From assembly GCA_002352445.1 (NCBI GenBank), contig DEIL01000020.1, positions 5,132-69,131 of the forward strand: 64,000 nt of DNA. The letters run 5' to 3'. Both the position numbers and the translations under genes were made by a program. This stretch comes from Desulfobulbaceae bacterium UBA2775. Its GTDB lineage: Bacteria > Desulfobacterota > Desulfobulbia > Desulfobulbales > Desulfocapsaceae. The notes below the pieces were generated by a model. It was not told where the DNA came from. It saw only the letters and a list, made by a program, of their open reading frames with translations, and did not search any database. Positions 54,014 through 62,492 of this stretch are shown piece after piece; the stretch's first letter is position 1, and each line of letters starts with the position of its first letter.

Positions 54014-56695
54014 ATGGAAACCATTACTCTAACGATCAACGGGAAAAGGGTCAGCTGCCTAGAAGGGAAAAGTATACTCGAAGCAGCAGAAGCACACGGG
54101 ATAAAAATCCCGAAACTGTGCTATCACCATAGCCTCAAACCTTTTGGTGCCTGCCGACTTTGCCTTGTAGAAGATGAAAAGACAGGACGACTTTTCGCAT
54201 CCTGCGTTACTCCTGCAGCGCCGGATATGGTTCTTCTCTCGGACTCGCCTCAAGTCCTGAAACACCGGCGAAACATTATCTCACTGATGATGGCCGAACA
54301 CCCTGAGTCCTGCATAGTGTGCAACAAGGGTAATCGCTGTCAGCTGCGAATGATTGCAGCTGAGCTCGGTATCGGGGAAAACCACCTCTATCCCATGCCA
54401 AACTACAAGCCGTTGGAACAGGCAAATCCTTTTATCATGCGGGATTTATCCAAATGCATACTCTGCGGCAAATGTATAAGGGCAGATCATGAACTGGTTT
54501 GTGCCGGTGCTATTGATTACAATTCAAGAGGTTTTGACTCTCGTCCGGCAACGCTTCATGAGCTGCCTCTGGAAGAATCAACCTGTACCTTCTGCGGCAC
54601 CTGTGTGTCTCTCTGCCCCACGGGGGCATTATCAACAAAAACAGACTTTGCAGGTACACCGGAACGGGAATCAAATTCCGTTTGCGGGTTTTGCGGCATT
54701 GGCTGCAATTTGACGTTAGGCATAGCTGGAAATATGATTGTGGATGTTAACCCGGCCCACATTGAAAACAGCGTCAATGATGCGACGCTTTGTGTCCGCG
54801 GACATTTTGGTCATGACTTTTTAAACTCTACACAAAGACTGACCCATCCTCTTGCCAGAAAAGAAAAAGAACTCGTCCCGGTCTCCTGGGATAATGCACT
54901 GGAAACCACGGCAAAGAAACTTTTAGAAATAAAGGATCAGCACGGGCCCGAAAGTATCGCCTTTCTCGGCTCCTCAAAATGTTCCAACGAAGAGAACTAC
55001 CTTTTTCAAAAAATTGCCCGCACAATCATAGAAACAAACAATGTGGACAATGGCGGGTATCTGTCCGGGAGACTTCTTCTTGATCTGGCGGAAGAACGAA
55101 CTGACAAGGCAGGCCGTTTTAACTTTTTTGCCGGCCCTCTTTCCGGACTTGAACAGGCAGAAGTTATTTTCGTGCTAGGGGCCGAACCGGATCAGGCGGC
55201 ACCGGTTTTGGACTATTATCTCAAAAGAAGTGCTAAAAAAGGTACTCCACTGATTGTGGCGAACCCCAAAAAAATAGGCCTGACAACCAGCGCCTCTTGT
55301 TGGATTCACCCTTACGGTTCCCCTAAGCCTGCGCAGAATTTTTTTGACACATTTTACCTTGAACTGATCAATTTGATTTCAGCAAATCTTCTTGAAAAAA
55401 ACGCAATTGACACATCGTTTATATCTCGTTTCACAAGCGGCTATGAAGAATATAAATCAGATCTTTTATCACTGGACCAAAAAACATCTGTCGAAAAAGC
55501 AAATCTTGATAGCCGCTCAATAAAAAATGCTGCCGAGACATTAACAGGAAAGAAAATAACGTTTGTGGTCGGAGATGGATTGATGCTGCAACGATATGGC
55601 AAAGAGGCCATGGAAGCTCTGCTCAATCTTGCACTGATGACTGGAAGTATCGGATATAAAGGGGCGGGTTTTCACATTCTTTCAAAAGAAAATAACCTTG
55701 TGGGGGCATGGGACATGGGAACAGTTCCGGGGACCCTGCCGGGCAGGTTGATGATTAATAATGAGAATGATCGCAACATCTGGGAGAAAGCCTGGAAATC
55801 AAAAATCCCACAAACCAAAGGGTTAGACCTGTATCAAATGATAAAGAAGGCTGAAGAAGGTAGTCTTAAGGCAATCTACATAATGGGAGAAAATCCTCTC
55901 CGCAGCCTGCCCCAGCCAAACCGTCTCTTAAAATCATTCGAATCACTGGAATTTGTTGTCGCCCAGGACATTCTCTTTAACGAAACGGTTAATATTGCAG
56001 ATGTGGTTCTGCCGGGAGCTCCCTTTTCTGAAAAAGCAGGCAGTTTTACAAATATGGAAGGTAAAATTCAATGTTTTTCCCCTGCACTACCGCCCCCGAA
56101 GAATGCCAAAACGGATTTGGAAATTTTAGGTTTAGTTGCTGAAAAAATGGGCGCCCCTGAGTACAAAAGCAATCACGAAGATATCAGAAAGGAGATCAGC
56201 AACACTATCTCCGCTTATTCAGAAACAGCTGCCTGCAAACACCCGATATGGATCCGGGAGAAAAATCAGTTACAAGATAACATGGCAGAAAAACAGATCC
56301 GTTTTTCACCCGTAACCTCGAGCAGTGAAACTGTATGTGATGATGATTATCCATTTATTGCTCTATTCGGATCTACTCGGTTTCATTTGGGAAGTGGCAC
56401 GAGGACTGGACAATCTGAGCGGATAAACGTTTTTGCCCCTCAGGGAGAGATTGAAGTCTCTCCAGTTGACGCAGAAAAAATGAATTTGATTAAAGACGAT
56501 CGGATCAAGGTCACCTCAGTGACAGGAGAACTGGAGAGAACTGTTAAAGTTAACAGTAATATTCGATCCGGTTATATCCATATCCCCACTGCCTATAATC
56601 ATAACGATGCGAGATGCCTTATTCAACTTGTGCCTCTTCTAGACGCCGACTCAAGCGGATGGGATTCATGCCGGGTTACGGTTGAGAAGGTTTAA
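54014..56695 (+). CDS. FdhA/NuoG-like iron-sulfur molybdopterin-family protein lacking catalytic Sec/Cys-His
   Basis: 893 residues. N-terminal 2Fe-2S domain (CYHHSLKPFGACRLC), a His/Cys 4Fe-4S site (HPESCIVCNKGNRC), two 4Fe-4S motifs (CILCGKC, CTFCGTCVSLCP) and the molybdopterin-domain cluster CGFCGIGC...LCVRGHFG. In formate dehydrogenases the strand after NNVD carries Sec or Cys followed by His; here it reads NNVDNGGYLSGR, with Ser351-Gly352 at those positions. The Lys that usually follows the last cluster Cys is Arg. Formate oxidation is therefore unlikely; it probably serves as a NuoG-like electron conduit. GAGGAG precedes the ATG. Confidence 0.85.
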   Translation: METITLTINGKRVSCLEGKSILEAAEAHGIKIPKLCYHHSLKPFGACRLCLVEDEKTGRLFASCVTPAAPDMVLLSDSPQVLKHRRNIISLMMAEHPESCIVCNKGNRCQLRMIAAELGIGENHLYPMPNYKPLEQANPFIMRDLSKCILCGKCIRADHELVCAGAIDYNSRGFDSRPATLHELPLEESTCTFCGTCVSLCPTGALSTKTDFAGTPERESNSVCGFCGIGCNLTLGIAGNMIVDVNPAHIENSVNDATLCVRGHFGHDFLNSTQRLTHPLARKEKELVPVSWDNALETTAKKLLEIKDQHGPESIAFLGSSKCSNEENYLFQKIARTIIETNNVDNGGYLSGRLLLDLAEERTDKAGRFNFFAGPLSGLEQAEVIFVLGAEPDQAAPVLDYYLKRSAKKGTPLIVANPKKIGLTTSASCWIHPYGSPKPAQNFFDTFYLELINLISANLLEKNAIDTSFISRFTSGYEEYKSDLLSLDQKTSVEKANLDSRSIKNAAETLTGKKITFVVGDGLMLQRYGKEAMEALLNLALMTGSIGYKGAGFHILSKENNLVGAWDMGTVPGTLPGRLMINNENDRNIWEKAWKSKIPQTKGLDLYQMIKKAEEGSLKAIYIMGENPLRSLPQPNRLLKSFESLEFVVAQDILFNETVNIADVVLPGAPFSEKAGSFTNMEGKIQCFSPALPPPKNAKTDLEILGLVAEKMGAPEYKSNHEDIRKEISNTISAYSETAACKHPIWIREKNQLQDNMAEKQIRFSPVTSSSETVCDDDYPFIALFGSTRFHLGSGTRTGQSERINVFAPQGEIEVSPVDAEKMNLIKDDRIKVTSVTGELERTVKVNSNIRSGYIHIPTAYNHNDARCLIQLVPLLDADSSGWDSCRVTVEKV

Positions 56696-56728
56696 AACAG
56701 AAAGATGGAAATGCAAGAGAGGAAAAAA

Positions 56729-57214
56729 ATGAATCCAACCGAAATGGATTGGGAAAAACTTTCTGAAATTCTAGCACAACATCAGGGGAAGAAATGGGGA
56801 TTGATTCCCCTGCTCCAGGAAGTCCAGGAGGGTTTCGGGTTCATTCCTCCCGAATCCATTGAATCCATAGCTGAAACCCTCAACCTTTACCCCAGTCAGG
56901 TACAGGGTGTCATCACGTTTTATGCCGGTTTTTCTTCAGAACCAAAGGGAAAATGCGTTCTCAAGGTATGTCGAGGAACAGCCTGTCATGTAAAGGGAGG
57001 AAAATCTGTTCTGAGATTAATACAAAAAAATCTCGACCTCAAAGAAGGCGAAACCAGCCCTGACTATCAGTTTACCCTTGAAACCGCAGCCTGCCTGGGG
57101 GCCTGTTTTCTGGCGCCGGCTATGATGGTTGATCGTGAATATTACGGTAAACTGAACCCGATCAAGGTTACCAGTATTCTCGGTGAGTACCGGAAGGAAA
57201 AGGGAGAAGATTAA
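56729..57214 (+). CDS. NuoE-like 2Fe-2S thioredoxin-fold subunit
   Basis: 161 residues from the ATG at 56729, chosen because GAGAGG lies six bases before it; an in-frame ATG at 56705 has no ribosome-binding site. Helical N-terminus (LIPLLQEVQEGFGFIPPESIESIAE) and thioredoxin-like 2Fe-2S domain with VCRGTACHVKGG and ETAACLGACFLAPAMMV, giving the four cluster cysteines. It should pair with the NuoF domain of the next gene and pass electrons from FMN. Tight spacing with both neighbours. Confidence 0.93.
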   Translation: MNPTEMDWEKLSEILAQHQGKKWGLIPLLQEVQEGFGFIPPESIESIAETLNLYPSQVQGVITFYAGFSSEPKGKCVLKVCRGTACHVKGGKSVLRLIQKNLDLKEGETSPDYQFTLETAACLGACFLAPAMMVDREYYGKLNPIKVTSILGEYRKEKGED

Positions 57215-57217
57215 ATC

Positions 57218-60200
57218 ATGGAGAAACTTTCATCCATCGGACAATTTGAGTGGCTCCGCAACAGAATCCTGTCAAAAACTACAGAAGATAAATCTGTGGT
57301 ACATGTCTGCATGACCGGCTGTCGCGCCTACGGTGCAGCTTCAGTTAAAGATGCGCTTGTGGAAGAAGTAGAAAAACAAGGCCTTTCCGAGACAGTTGAA
57401 ATCCGATCAACCGGATGCCATGGTTTCTGTGCAAAAGCTCCTGTTATCGGGTTTGAACCCATGGGTATACAATACCAGGAGGTAACCCCCGAAGATGCCC
57501 CCGAGATTACCGCCAAAACCCTCAAAGAGAACCAATTAATCGAAAGACTGGCGTACAAAGACCCTAAAACAAAGGTACCCATCTATCACCTGGACCAGAT
57601 CCCTTTCTATGCAAAACAGGAAAAAAGAGTTCTGAAACGGTGCGGGCGGATTGATCCCACAAGTGTAGAGGACTACATCGCAGCAGGGGGATATCAGGCC
57701 ATTGTCAAGGCGCTCACAAAAATGAGCCCGGATGAGGTAATTGATGAGGTACTCTCTGCTGGAATAAGAGGGCGTGGAGGAGCTGGCTTTCCCACCGGCC
57801 TGAAATGGAAATTCGCCCGTCAGGCTGCAGGACAGCCAAAATATATCATATGCAACGCAGATGAAGGAGATCCAGGTGCCTTCATGGACCGGGCCATGCT
57901 GGAGGGAGATCCTCACGCAGTACTGGAAGGGATGCTGATTGGGGCCTATGCACTGGGAGCTGCTTATGGATACATTTACGTTAGGGAAGAATATCCGATC
58001 GCCATTGATCATCTTAATATCGCCATCGAACAGCTACAGGAACTGGGACTTCTTGGCGAAAACATTCTGGGTATGGGTTTTGACTTTGATTTGTCCCTGA
58101 AAATGGGCGCTGGTGCTTTTGTCTGCGGAGAGGAAACTGCTCTCATGGCATCTATTGAGGGAAAACGCGGCATGCCGACAGCAAGGCCGCCGTTTCCTGC
58201 CCAGGAGGGGTTGGACAGAAAACCATCCAACATCAACAATGTCGAAACCTTTGCGAATATTCCTCTGATTATTAATAAAGGGGCTGCCTGGTATGGAATG
58301 GTAGGTACTGAAAAAAGCAAAGGTACCAAGATTTTCTCCCTTGCTGGAAAGGTTAATAATACTGGTCTGGTAGAAGTTCCAATAGGGGCCACCATAAAAG
58401 ATGTGGTGTTTGAAATAGGTGGGGGTATTCCCCAGGGGAGAGAATTCAAAGCTGTTCAGATGGGAGGGCCTTCAGGGGGGTGTGTTCCAAAACAGTTTTT
58501 AAACCTACCCATTGACTATGACACGATTCAGAAAATCGGCGCAATCATGGGCTCCGGTGGAATGGTTGTGATGGATGAAAATAACTGTATGGTTGAAATT
58601 GCTCGTTTTTTCCTGAGCTTCACCCAATCAGAATCCTGCGGAAAATGTGCGCCATGCCGCCTGGGAACTACTCAACTCTTAAAGATATTAACACAGATAA
58701 CAAATGGCGAAGGCCGGATGGAGGATATCCAGACCATTAAAGATTTGGGCGAAACAATTACATCTGCGTCCCTCTGCGGACTCGGACAAACCTGCGCCAA
58801 ACCTGCCTTATCCACTTTGAAATATTTTACAAAGGAGTATGAAGACCACATTAAAGAGCATCGCTGTAGTGGGGCGGTATGCGACTCGATGGTGATATCT
58901 GCCTGCCAGCACGCCTGTCCCGCCGGAATTGATGTTCCCAATTATGTTGCGGCCATTGCCTGCGGTAATTATAAACAGGCCGTTGATATTATCAGGGAGC
59001 GTAACCCGTTCCCGGCCGTTTGCGGGCGAATCTGCATCCACCCTTGCGAAACCAAATGCAGGCGTGGAGAGCTAGACGAAGCCATTGCTATCAGGACACT
59101 CAAGAGGTTTGCCTCAGACTGGTATTTTGAAAATATTGGCATGGCAAAAGAACCTTTTCCCATTATCTATTCCGAAAAGATAGCTGTTGTAGGTGCCGGT
59201 CCTGCCGGACTGTCCTGCGCTTATTTTCTATCCCAAATGGGATACAAAGTAACAGTATTTGAATCCCAGAAGGTTGGTGGCGGAATGCTGGGTATTGCCG
59301 TTCCTGAATTTAGGCTTCCCCGTGAAGTTATTGAGGAAGAGATAAAATATATTGAAAGCTGTGGCATAGAAATTTGCTACAACACACCCATCGATGCAAA
59401 GCGCACTGTAAATGATCTCTTAAGAGAAGGGTTCAATTCTGTGTTTATCGCAGCCGGTGCCCAGGCCAGTAAACAGGTGGGAATCCCCGGTGAAGAGCTG
59501 GCGTTAAGTGGACTTCTTTATGGGCTGCAGTTCTTGACAGACATCAGGTTAGGCGAAAAGATAGTGCTGGATGGAAAAGTTATCGTCATAGGAGGCGGAA
59601 ATGTAGCTTTTGACGCCGCCAGAACTGCTCTTCGAATGGGTGCTCAGGACGTTCATATCTATTATCGCCGCGGTATCGAAGAGATGCCCGCCTGGGAAAA
59701 AGACATTGAGGAGGCTGTTGAGGAAGGCGTTATCATAAATCCTTTCTGGTCACCGGGGAAAATCATCCATGATAAGGAAAAAGTTACCGGTATTGAATTC
59801 ATAGGGAGTAAAGCTATTCTGGAGCCGGATGGCAAATCCTATATAAAGGTTGAAAAAGATCGAACCCTGAAGGTTGATGCGGATACAATTATCATTTCAA
59901 TTGGCCAGGCACCGGATTCTTCCTTTATTTCAGAAGACAGTCAACTGGAGAGATCCTTGTGGGGCAGTCTGGAAGTAGATAGCAACACCCTGACGACAAA
60001 CGTTGATGGCATCTTTGCAGGCGGTGATTATATCACAGGACCGACCACAGTAATATCTGCCATTGCCTCAGGTAGAAGAGCTGCTATTGCCATTGACAAA
60101 TACCTGATAGGTGCAAAAGGCCCTATTCGGATTATTGATGAAAAAACACAATTTGAGGAAACTGCCGGCCTTGCGCTTGATGAAGAGACAACCGAAGAAA

Positions 60201-60337
60201 AACCAAGAATCCAGATTGAAATTGAAAATCCTGTAGCCAGAACAAAAGACTTCCGGGAAGTTGAAAAGGGCTTCACCGAAGACCAGGCCCGTATAGAAGC
60301 GGGAAGATGTTTAAGATGTGATCTGGAGGAGAGATAA
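57218..60337 (+). CDS. NuoF-GltD fusion: NADH-binding FMN subunit joined to an NAD(P)H:acceptor FAD module
   Basis: 1039 residues. An N-terminal 2Fe-2S thioredoxin-like domain (about 25-110; VCMTGC, STGCHGFC) is followed by a NuoF core (about 150-500) with GRGGAGFPTGLKW, CNADEGDPGAFMDRAML, GAGAFVCGEETAL and the 4Fe-4S motif ESCGKCAPCRLG. After a Cys-rich linker (SACQHACPAGIDVP, CGRICIHPCETKC) comes a GltD-type two-dinucleotide-domain flavoprotein (about 650-1010) with VVGAGPAGLSCAYF and VIGGGNVAFDAARTA. It thus carries one FMN site and one FAD site for two pyridine nucleotides, a plausible bifurcating or transhydrogenase core. Confidence 0.92.
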   Translation: MEKLSSIGQFEWLRNRILSKTTEDKSVVHVCMTGCRAYGAASVKDALVEEVEKQGLSETVEIRSTGCHGFCAKAPVIGFEPMGIQYQEVTPEDAPEITAKTLKENQLIERLAYKDPKTKVPIYHLDQIPFYAKQEKRVLKRCGRIDPTSVEDYIAAGGYQAIVKALTKMSPDEVIDEVLSAGIRGRGGAGFPTGLKWKFARQAAGQPKYIICNADEGDPGAFMDRAMLEGDPHAVLEGMLIGAYALGAAYGYIYVREEYPIAIDHLNIAIEQLQELGLLGENILGMGFDFDLSLKMGAGAFVCGEETALMASIEGKRGMPTARPPFPAQEGLDRKPSNINNVETFANIPLIINKGAAWYGMVGTEKSKGTKIFSLAGKVNNTGLVEVPIGATIKDVVFEIGGGIPQGREFKAVQMGGPSGGCVPKQFLNLPIDYDTIQKIGAIMGSGGMVVMDENNCMVEIARFFLSFTQSESCGKCAPCRLGTTQLLKILTQITNGEGRMEDIQTIKDLGETITSASLCGLGQTCAKPALSTLKYFTKEYEDHIKEHRCSGAVCDSMVISACQHACPAGIDVPNYVAAIACGNYKQAVDIIRERNPFPAVCGRICIHPCETKCRRGELDEAIAIRTLKRFASDWYFENIGMAKEPFPIIYSEKIAVVGAGPAGLSCAYFLSQMGYKVTVFESQKVGGGMLGIAVPEFRLPREVIEEEIKYIESCGIEICYNTPIDAKRTVNDLLREGFNSVFIAAGAQASKQVGIPGEELALSGLLYGLQFLTDIRLGEKIVLDGKVIVIGGGNVAFDAARTALRMGAQDVHIYYRRGIEEMPAWEKDIEEAVEEGVIINPFWSPGKIIHDKEKVTGIEFIGSKAILEPDGKSYIKVEKDRTLKVDADTIIISIGQAPDSSFISEDSQLERSLWGSLEVDSNTLTTNVDGIFAGGDYITGPTTVISAIASGRRAAIAIDKYLIGAKGPIRIIDEKTQFEETAGLALDEETTEEKPRIQIEIENPVARTKDFREVEKGFTEDQARIEAGRCLRCDLEER

Positions 60338-60339
60338 TT

Positions 60340-60993
60340 ATGATCAGATCGATTACAAAACCAAAATCAATAGAAGAGATTGAAAGACTTCTAGACGGGC
60401 TTAATCGAATTTTCATCATTGGCTGTGGAACCTGCGTAACTCTCACCCACACAGGTGGTGCCCCGGAAGTAGCTGCCATGAAGGAGATCCTTTTAGAATC
60501 AGGAAAGCTTGTTACCGGCCAAATCGTTGTTCCCGTGGCTTGTGACAATCTGACATCCGAGATTCTAAATGAGGAGATGGGGAAAATCGAGCAGGCTGAT
60601 GTCCTTCTGATCATGACCTGTGCCTTCGGGGTTCAAACTGTTTCAAGCCAGCTGAAAAAAATGGTGGTTCCGGCCCTTGATACCCTCTTCATTGGCAAAG
60701 AGACCGCTTATGGCCAGTTTAATGAAATTTGTACTCAATGTGGAACCTGTATAATAGGTGAAACAGGAGGGATCTGCCCAGTGACCAACTGCCATAAAGG
60801 GTTGGTGAACGGACCATGTGGCGGAACAAATCAAGGTAAATGTGAAATCGACAGCAATAAAGATTGTGCATGGACTCTTATATATAATCGCTTGATGGAA
60901 CTGGGCCGACTGGATTCCATGCGAAAGCTTCAGGGCCCGAGAAATTTTCTAGGTGAGCCTACACCCGGGAAATATGAAATATCGAAATCGTAA
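60340..60993 (+). CDS. metV: Methylenetetrahydrofolate reductase MetV-type iron-sulfur subunit
   Basis: 217 residues, two bases after the preceding stop, with GGAGA upstream. Cysteine-rich: GCGTCVTLTHTGGA, CDNL, CTQCGTCIIGETGGICPVTNC and CGGTNQGKCEI. This is the MTHFR C-terminal (MetV) domain, the partner that links MetF to electron donors in Wood-Ljungdahl bacteria. Being next to metF paralogue 2 and after a pyridine-nucleotide module, it probably delivers electrons to the MetF flavin. Confidence 0.92.
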   Translation: MIRSITKPKSIEEIERLLDGLNRIFIIGCGTCVTLTHTGGAPEVAAMKEILLESGKLVTGQIVVPVACDNLTSEILNEEMGKIEQADVLLIMTCAFGVQTVSSQLKKMVVPALDTLFIGKETAYGQFNEICTQCGTCIIGETGGICPVTNCHKGLVNGPCGGTNQGKCEIDSNKDCAWTLIYNRLMELGRLDSMRKLQGPRNFLGEPTPGKYEISKS

Positions 60994-61023
60994 ATTGTGA
61001 TGGCGGCGTAAAAAGTCTCTCTC

Positions 61024-61114
61024 GCCGTCATTCCCGCGCAGGCGGGAGATAAGCGCAGACTTCGGTCTGGTTATTTAAATACGTTCTGGATTCCCGCCTG
61101 CGCGGGAATGACGG
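61024..61114. repeat. Inverted pair of REP-like palindromes between metV and metF
   Basis: Two identical 23-bp arms in inverted orientation (61024-61046 CCGTCATTCCCGCGCAGGCG..., and its complement at 61092-61114), each internally palindromic. Between them lies AGATAAGCGCAGACTTCGG (61047-61065), also found, with one change, inverted at 27629-27647. The flank from 60992 matches the flank of copy 1. Such a large structure inside an operon may set relative expression of metF paralogue 2. Confidence 0.8.
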
Positions 61115-61182
61115 AGGCGGAGACTGTTTCGACATCTACGCTATCTATGACGCCATCGAGTACCCAAAAGGACTATATAGCT

Positions 61183-62073
61183 ATGATCTCCTCATTTAAA
61201 AAAGCACTCGACTCAGGGAAATTTATCATTACTTGCGAGGTGGCGCCCCCAAAAGGTATAAACCTGGAAAAAACTGCCCACCACATTGAACTCCTGAAAG
61301 ACAAAGTTGATGCCATGAATCTTACGGATCATCAGAGTTCCGTTATGCGCTACCCCTCTCTCGGGGGTGCGCTTATGGTAAAAGAAATGGGAGGTGAGCC
61401 AATATTACAGATGACCTGCAGGGACCGCAACAGGTTGGCTTTGCAGGGAGATCTTCTTTTTGCAGCAAGTCGCGGGATCCACAACGTTCTCTGTCTTACC
61501 GGTGATTCGGTCATGCTGGGGGATCATAAAACGGCAAAAGGTGTTTTTGATCTTGAATCCAGCCAGCTTCTGGCTGCAATCAGAACCCTTGAAAAAGGAA
61601 AAGACCTTGGCGGAAATGATCTGGACGGGTCTCCTGCTTTTTGTGCAGGTGCCATTGTCACACCTGAAGCAAACCCCATTGAACCTCAACTGATAAAATT
61701 TGAGAAAAAAATCGAGGCCGGTGCAGAGTTCATTCAGACACAGGCTGTTTTTGATCTAGACAAATTCAAATCATTTATGGAGTACGCAAGACAGTTTCCC
61801 GTAAAAATACTGGTTGGCATCATCCTGCTGACATCTGCTCCCATGGCCAGGTTTATGAATAAAAACATTGCCGGAGTCAATGTTCCTCAACCGTTGATTG
61901 ATGAAATAGCCCAGGCGCCCAAGGGAGGAGCCATAGCAAAAGGAATAAAAATTGCCGGACGTATGATTAAAACAATCCACGCTGAAAATATTTGTGACGG
62001 TGTCCATATTATGGCTATCGGAAAAGAGGAGTTGGTGCCGGATATTATGGCTGCGGCCGATTTGACGTCATGA
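61183..62073 (+). CDS. metF: Methylenetetrahydrofolate reductase, paralogue 2
   Basis: 296 residues from the ATG at 61183 with AAAGGA upstream; the frame opens at 61108, but that start lies inside the REP repeat. Standard MetF residues: ITCEVAPPKG (catalytic Glu), NLTDHQSS, MTCRDRNRLALQGDLL, CLTGDS (Asp) and QTQAVFDLDKF (folate-contacting Gln). FAD-dependent reduction of 5,10-methylene-THF to 5-methyl-THF. With metV immediately upstream it is the likely canonical MetFV enzyme of this locus. Confidence 0.95.
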   Translation: MISSFKKALDSGKFIITCEVAPPKGINLEKTAHHIELLKDKVDAMNLTDHQSSVMRYPSLGGALMVKEMGGEPILQMTCRDRNRLALQGDLLFAASRGIHNVLCLTGDSVMLGDHKTAKGVFDLESSQLLAAIRTLEKGKDLGGNDLDGSPAFCAGAIVTPEANPIEPQLIKFEKKIEAGAEFIQTQAVFDLDKFKSFMEYARQFPVKILVGIILLTSAPMARFMNKNIAGVNVPQPLIDEIAQAPKGGAIAKGIKIAGRMIKTIHAENICDGVHIMAIGKEELVPDIMAAADLTS

Positions 62074-62175
62074 TAATAGAAAATATGCACTCCAAAAAGC
62101 CACTTGAAGTCCTCTTTTATCTCCTGCGGGGCACAGCAACAAACAGATAAAGACATATCGCAACGCTATCATCTG

Positions 62176-62325
62176 TTAGAAATCTTTTTTTGTCCCCATC
62201 GTATGCCAGTTATATCCCAGCATTATTTTAAAGATATCGACAATCTTATCATCCCATTTCACATTTTCTTTTGGAATTTCAACATCTCTCTTCTCGACTG
62301 TCTTTATCTCTTTATCTTTTTCCAT
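62176..62325 (-). CDS. Small charged protein of unknown function
   Basis: 49 residues from the ATG at 62325, which has AAGGAG at ideal spacing; a longer frame to 62376 lacks a good site. It starts with a charged run (MEKDKEIKTVEKRDVEIPKE) and ends with WDDKIVDIFKIMLGYNWHTM. No domain recognised. The strong ribosome-binding site is the main evidence that it is real. Confidence 0.5.
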   Translation of the reverse strand: MEKDKEIKTVEKRDVEIPKENVKWDDKIVDIFKIMLGYNWHTMGTKKDF

Positions 62326-62492
62326 GCGTATTCTCCTTGGGGTTTTCACACTTTCAATCAAACTTATCTTATTCACAGTTTCAGGACAATATATTTTCTT
62401 AAATTATCTGCTATCCTGTACTGAAGAGAGCTTCCTGCATCATTAGAAAGAAAGAGAATCACGGCTAAAGGTTTTATAATAAGAATATCATA

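Noticed and set aside
54014..56695. Formate dehydrogenase alpha subunit call
   Set aside because: Overall similarity is clear, but the Sec/Cys-His pair is Ser-Gly, and there is no UGA codon in frame that could encode selenocysteine at that place.
56729..60337. NADP-reducing hydrogenase (Hnd/Hyd-type) call for the NuoE/NuoF genes
   Set aside because: No [FeFe]-hydrogenase H-cluster motifs occur in any of the operon's proteins.
61108..61182. N-terminal extension of metF paralogue 2
   Set aside because: The extension begins inside a REP palindrome and encodes low-complexity Ser/Thr residues; the ATG at 61183 aligns with the MetF family start.
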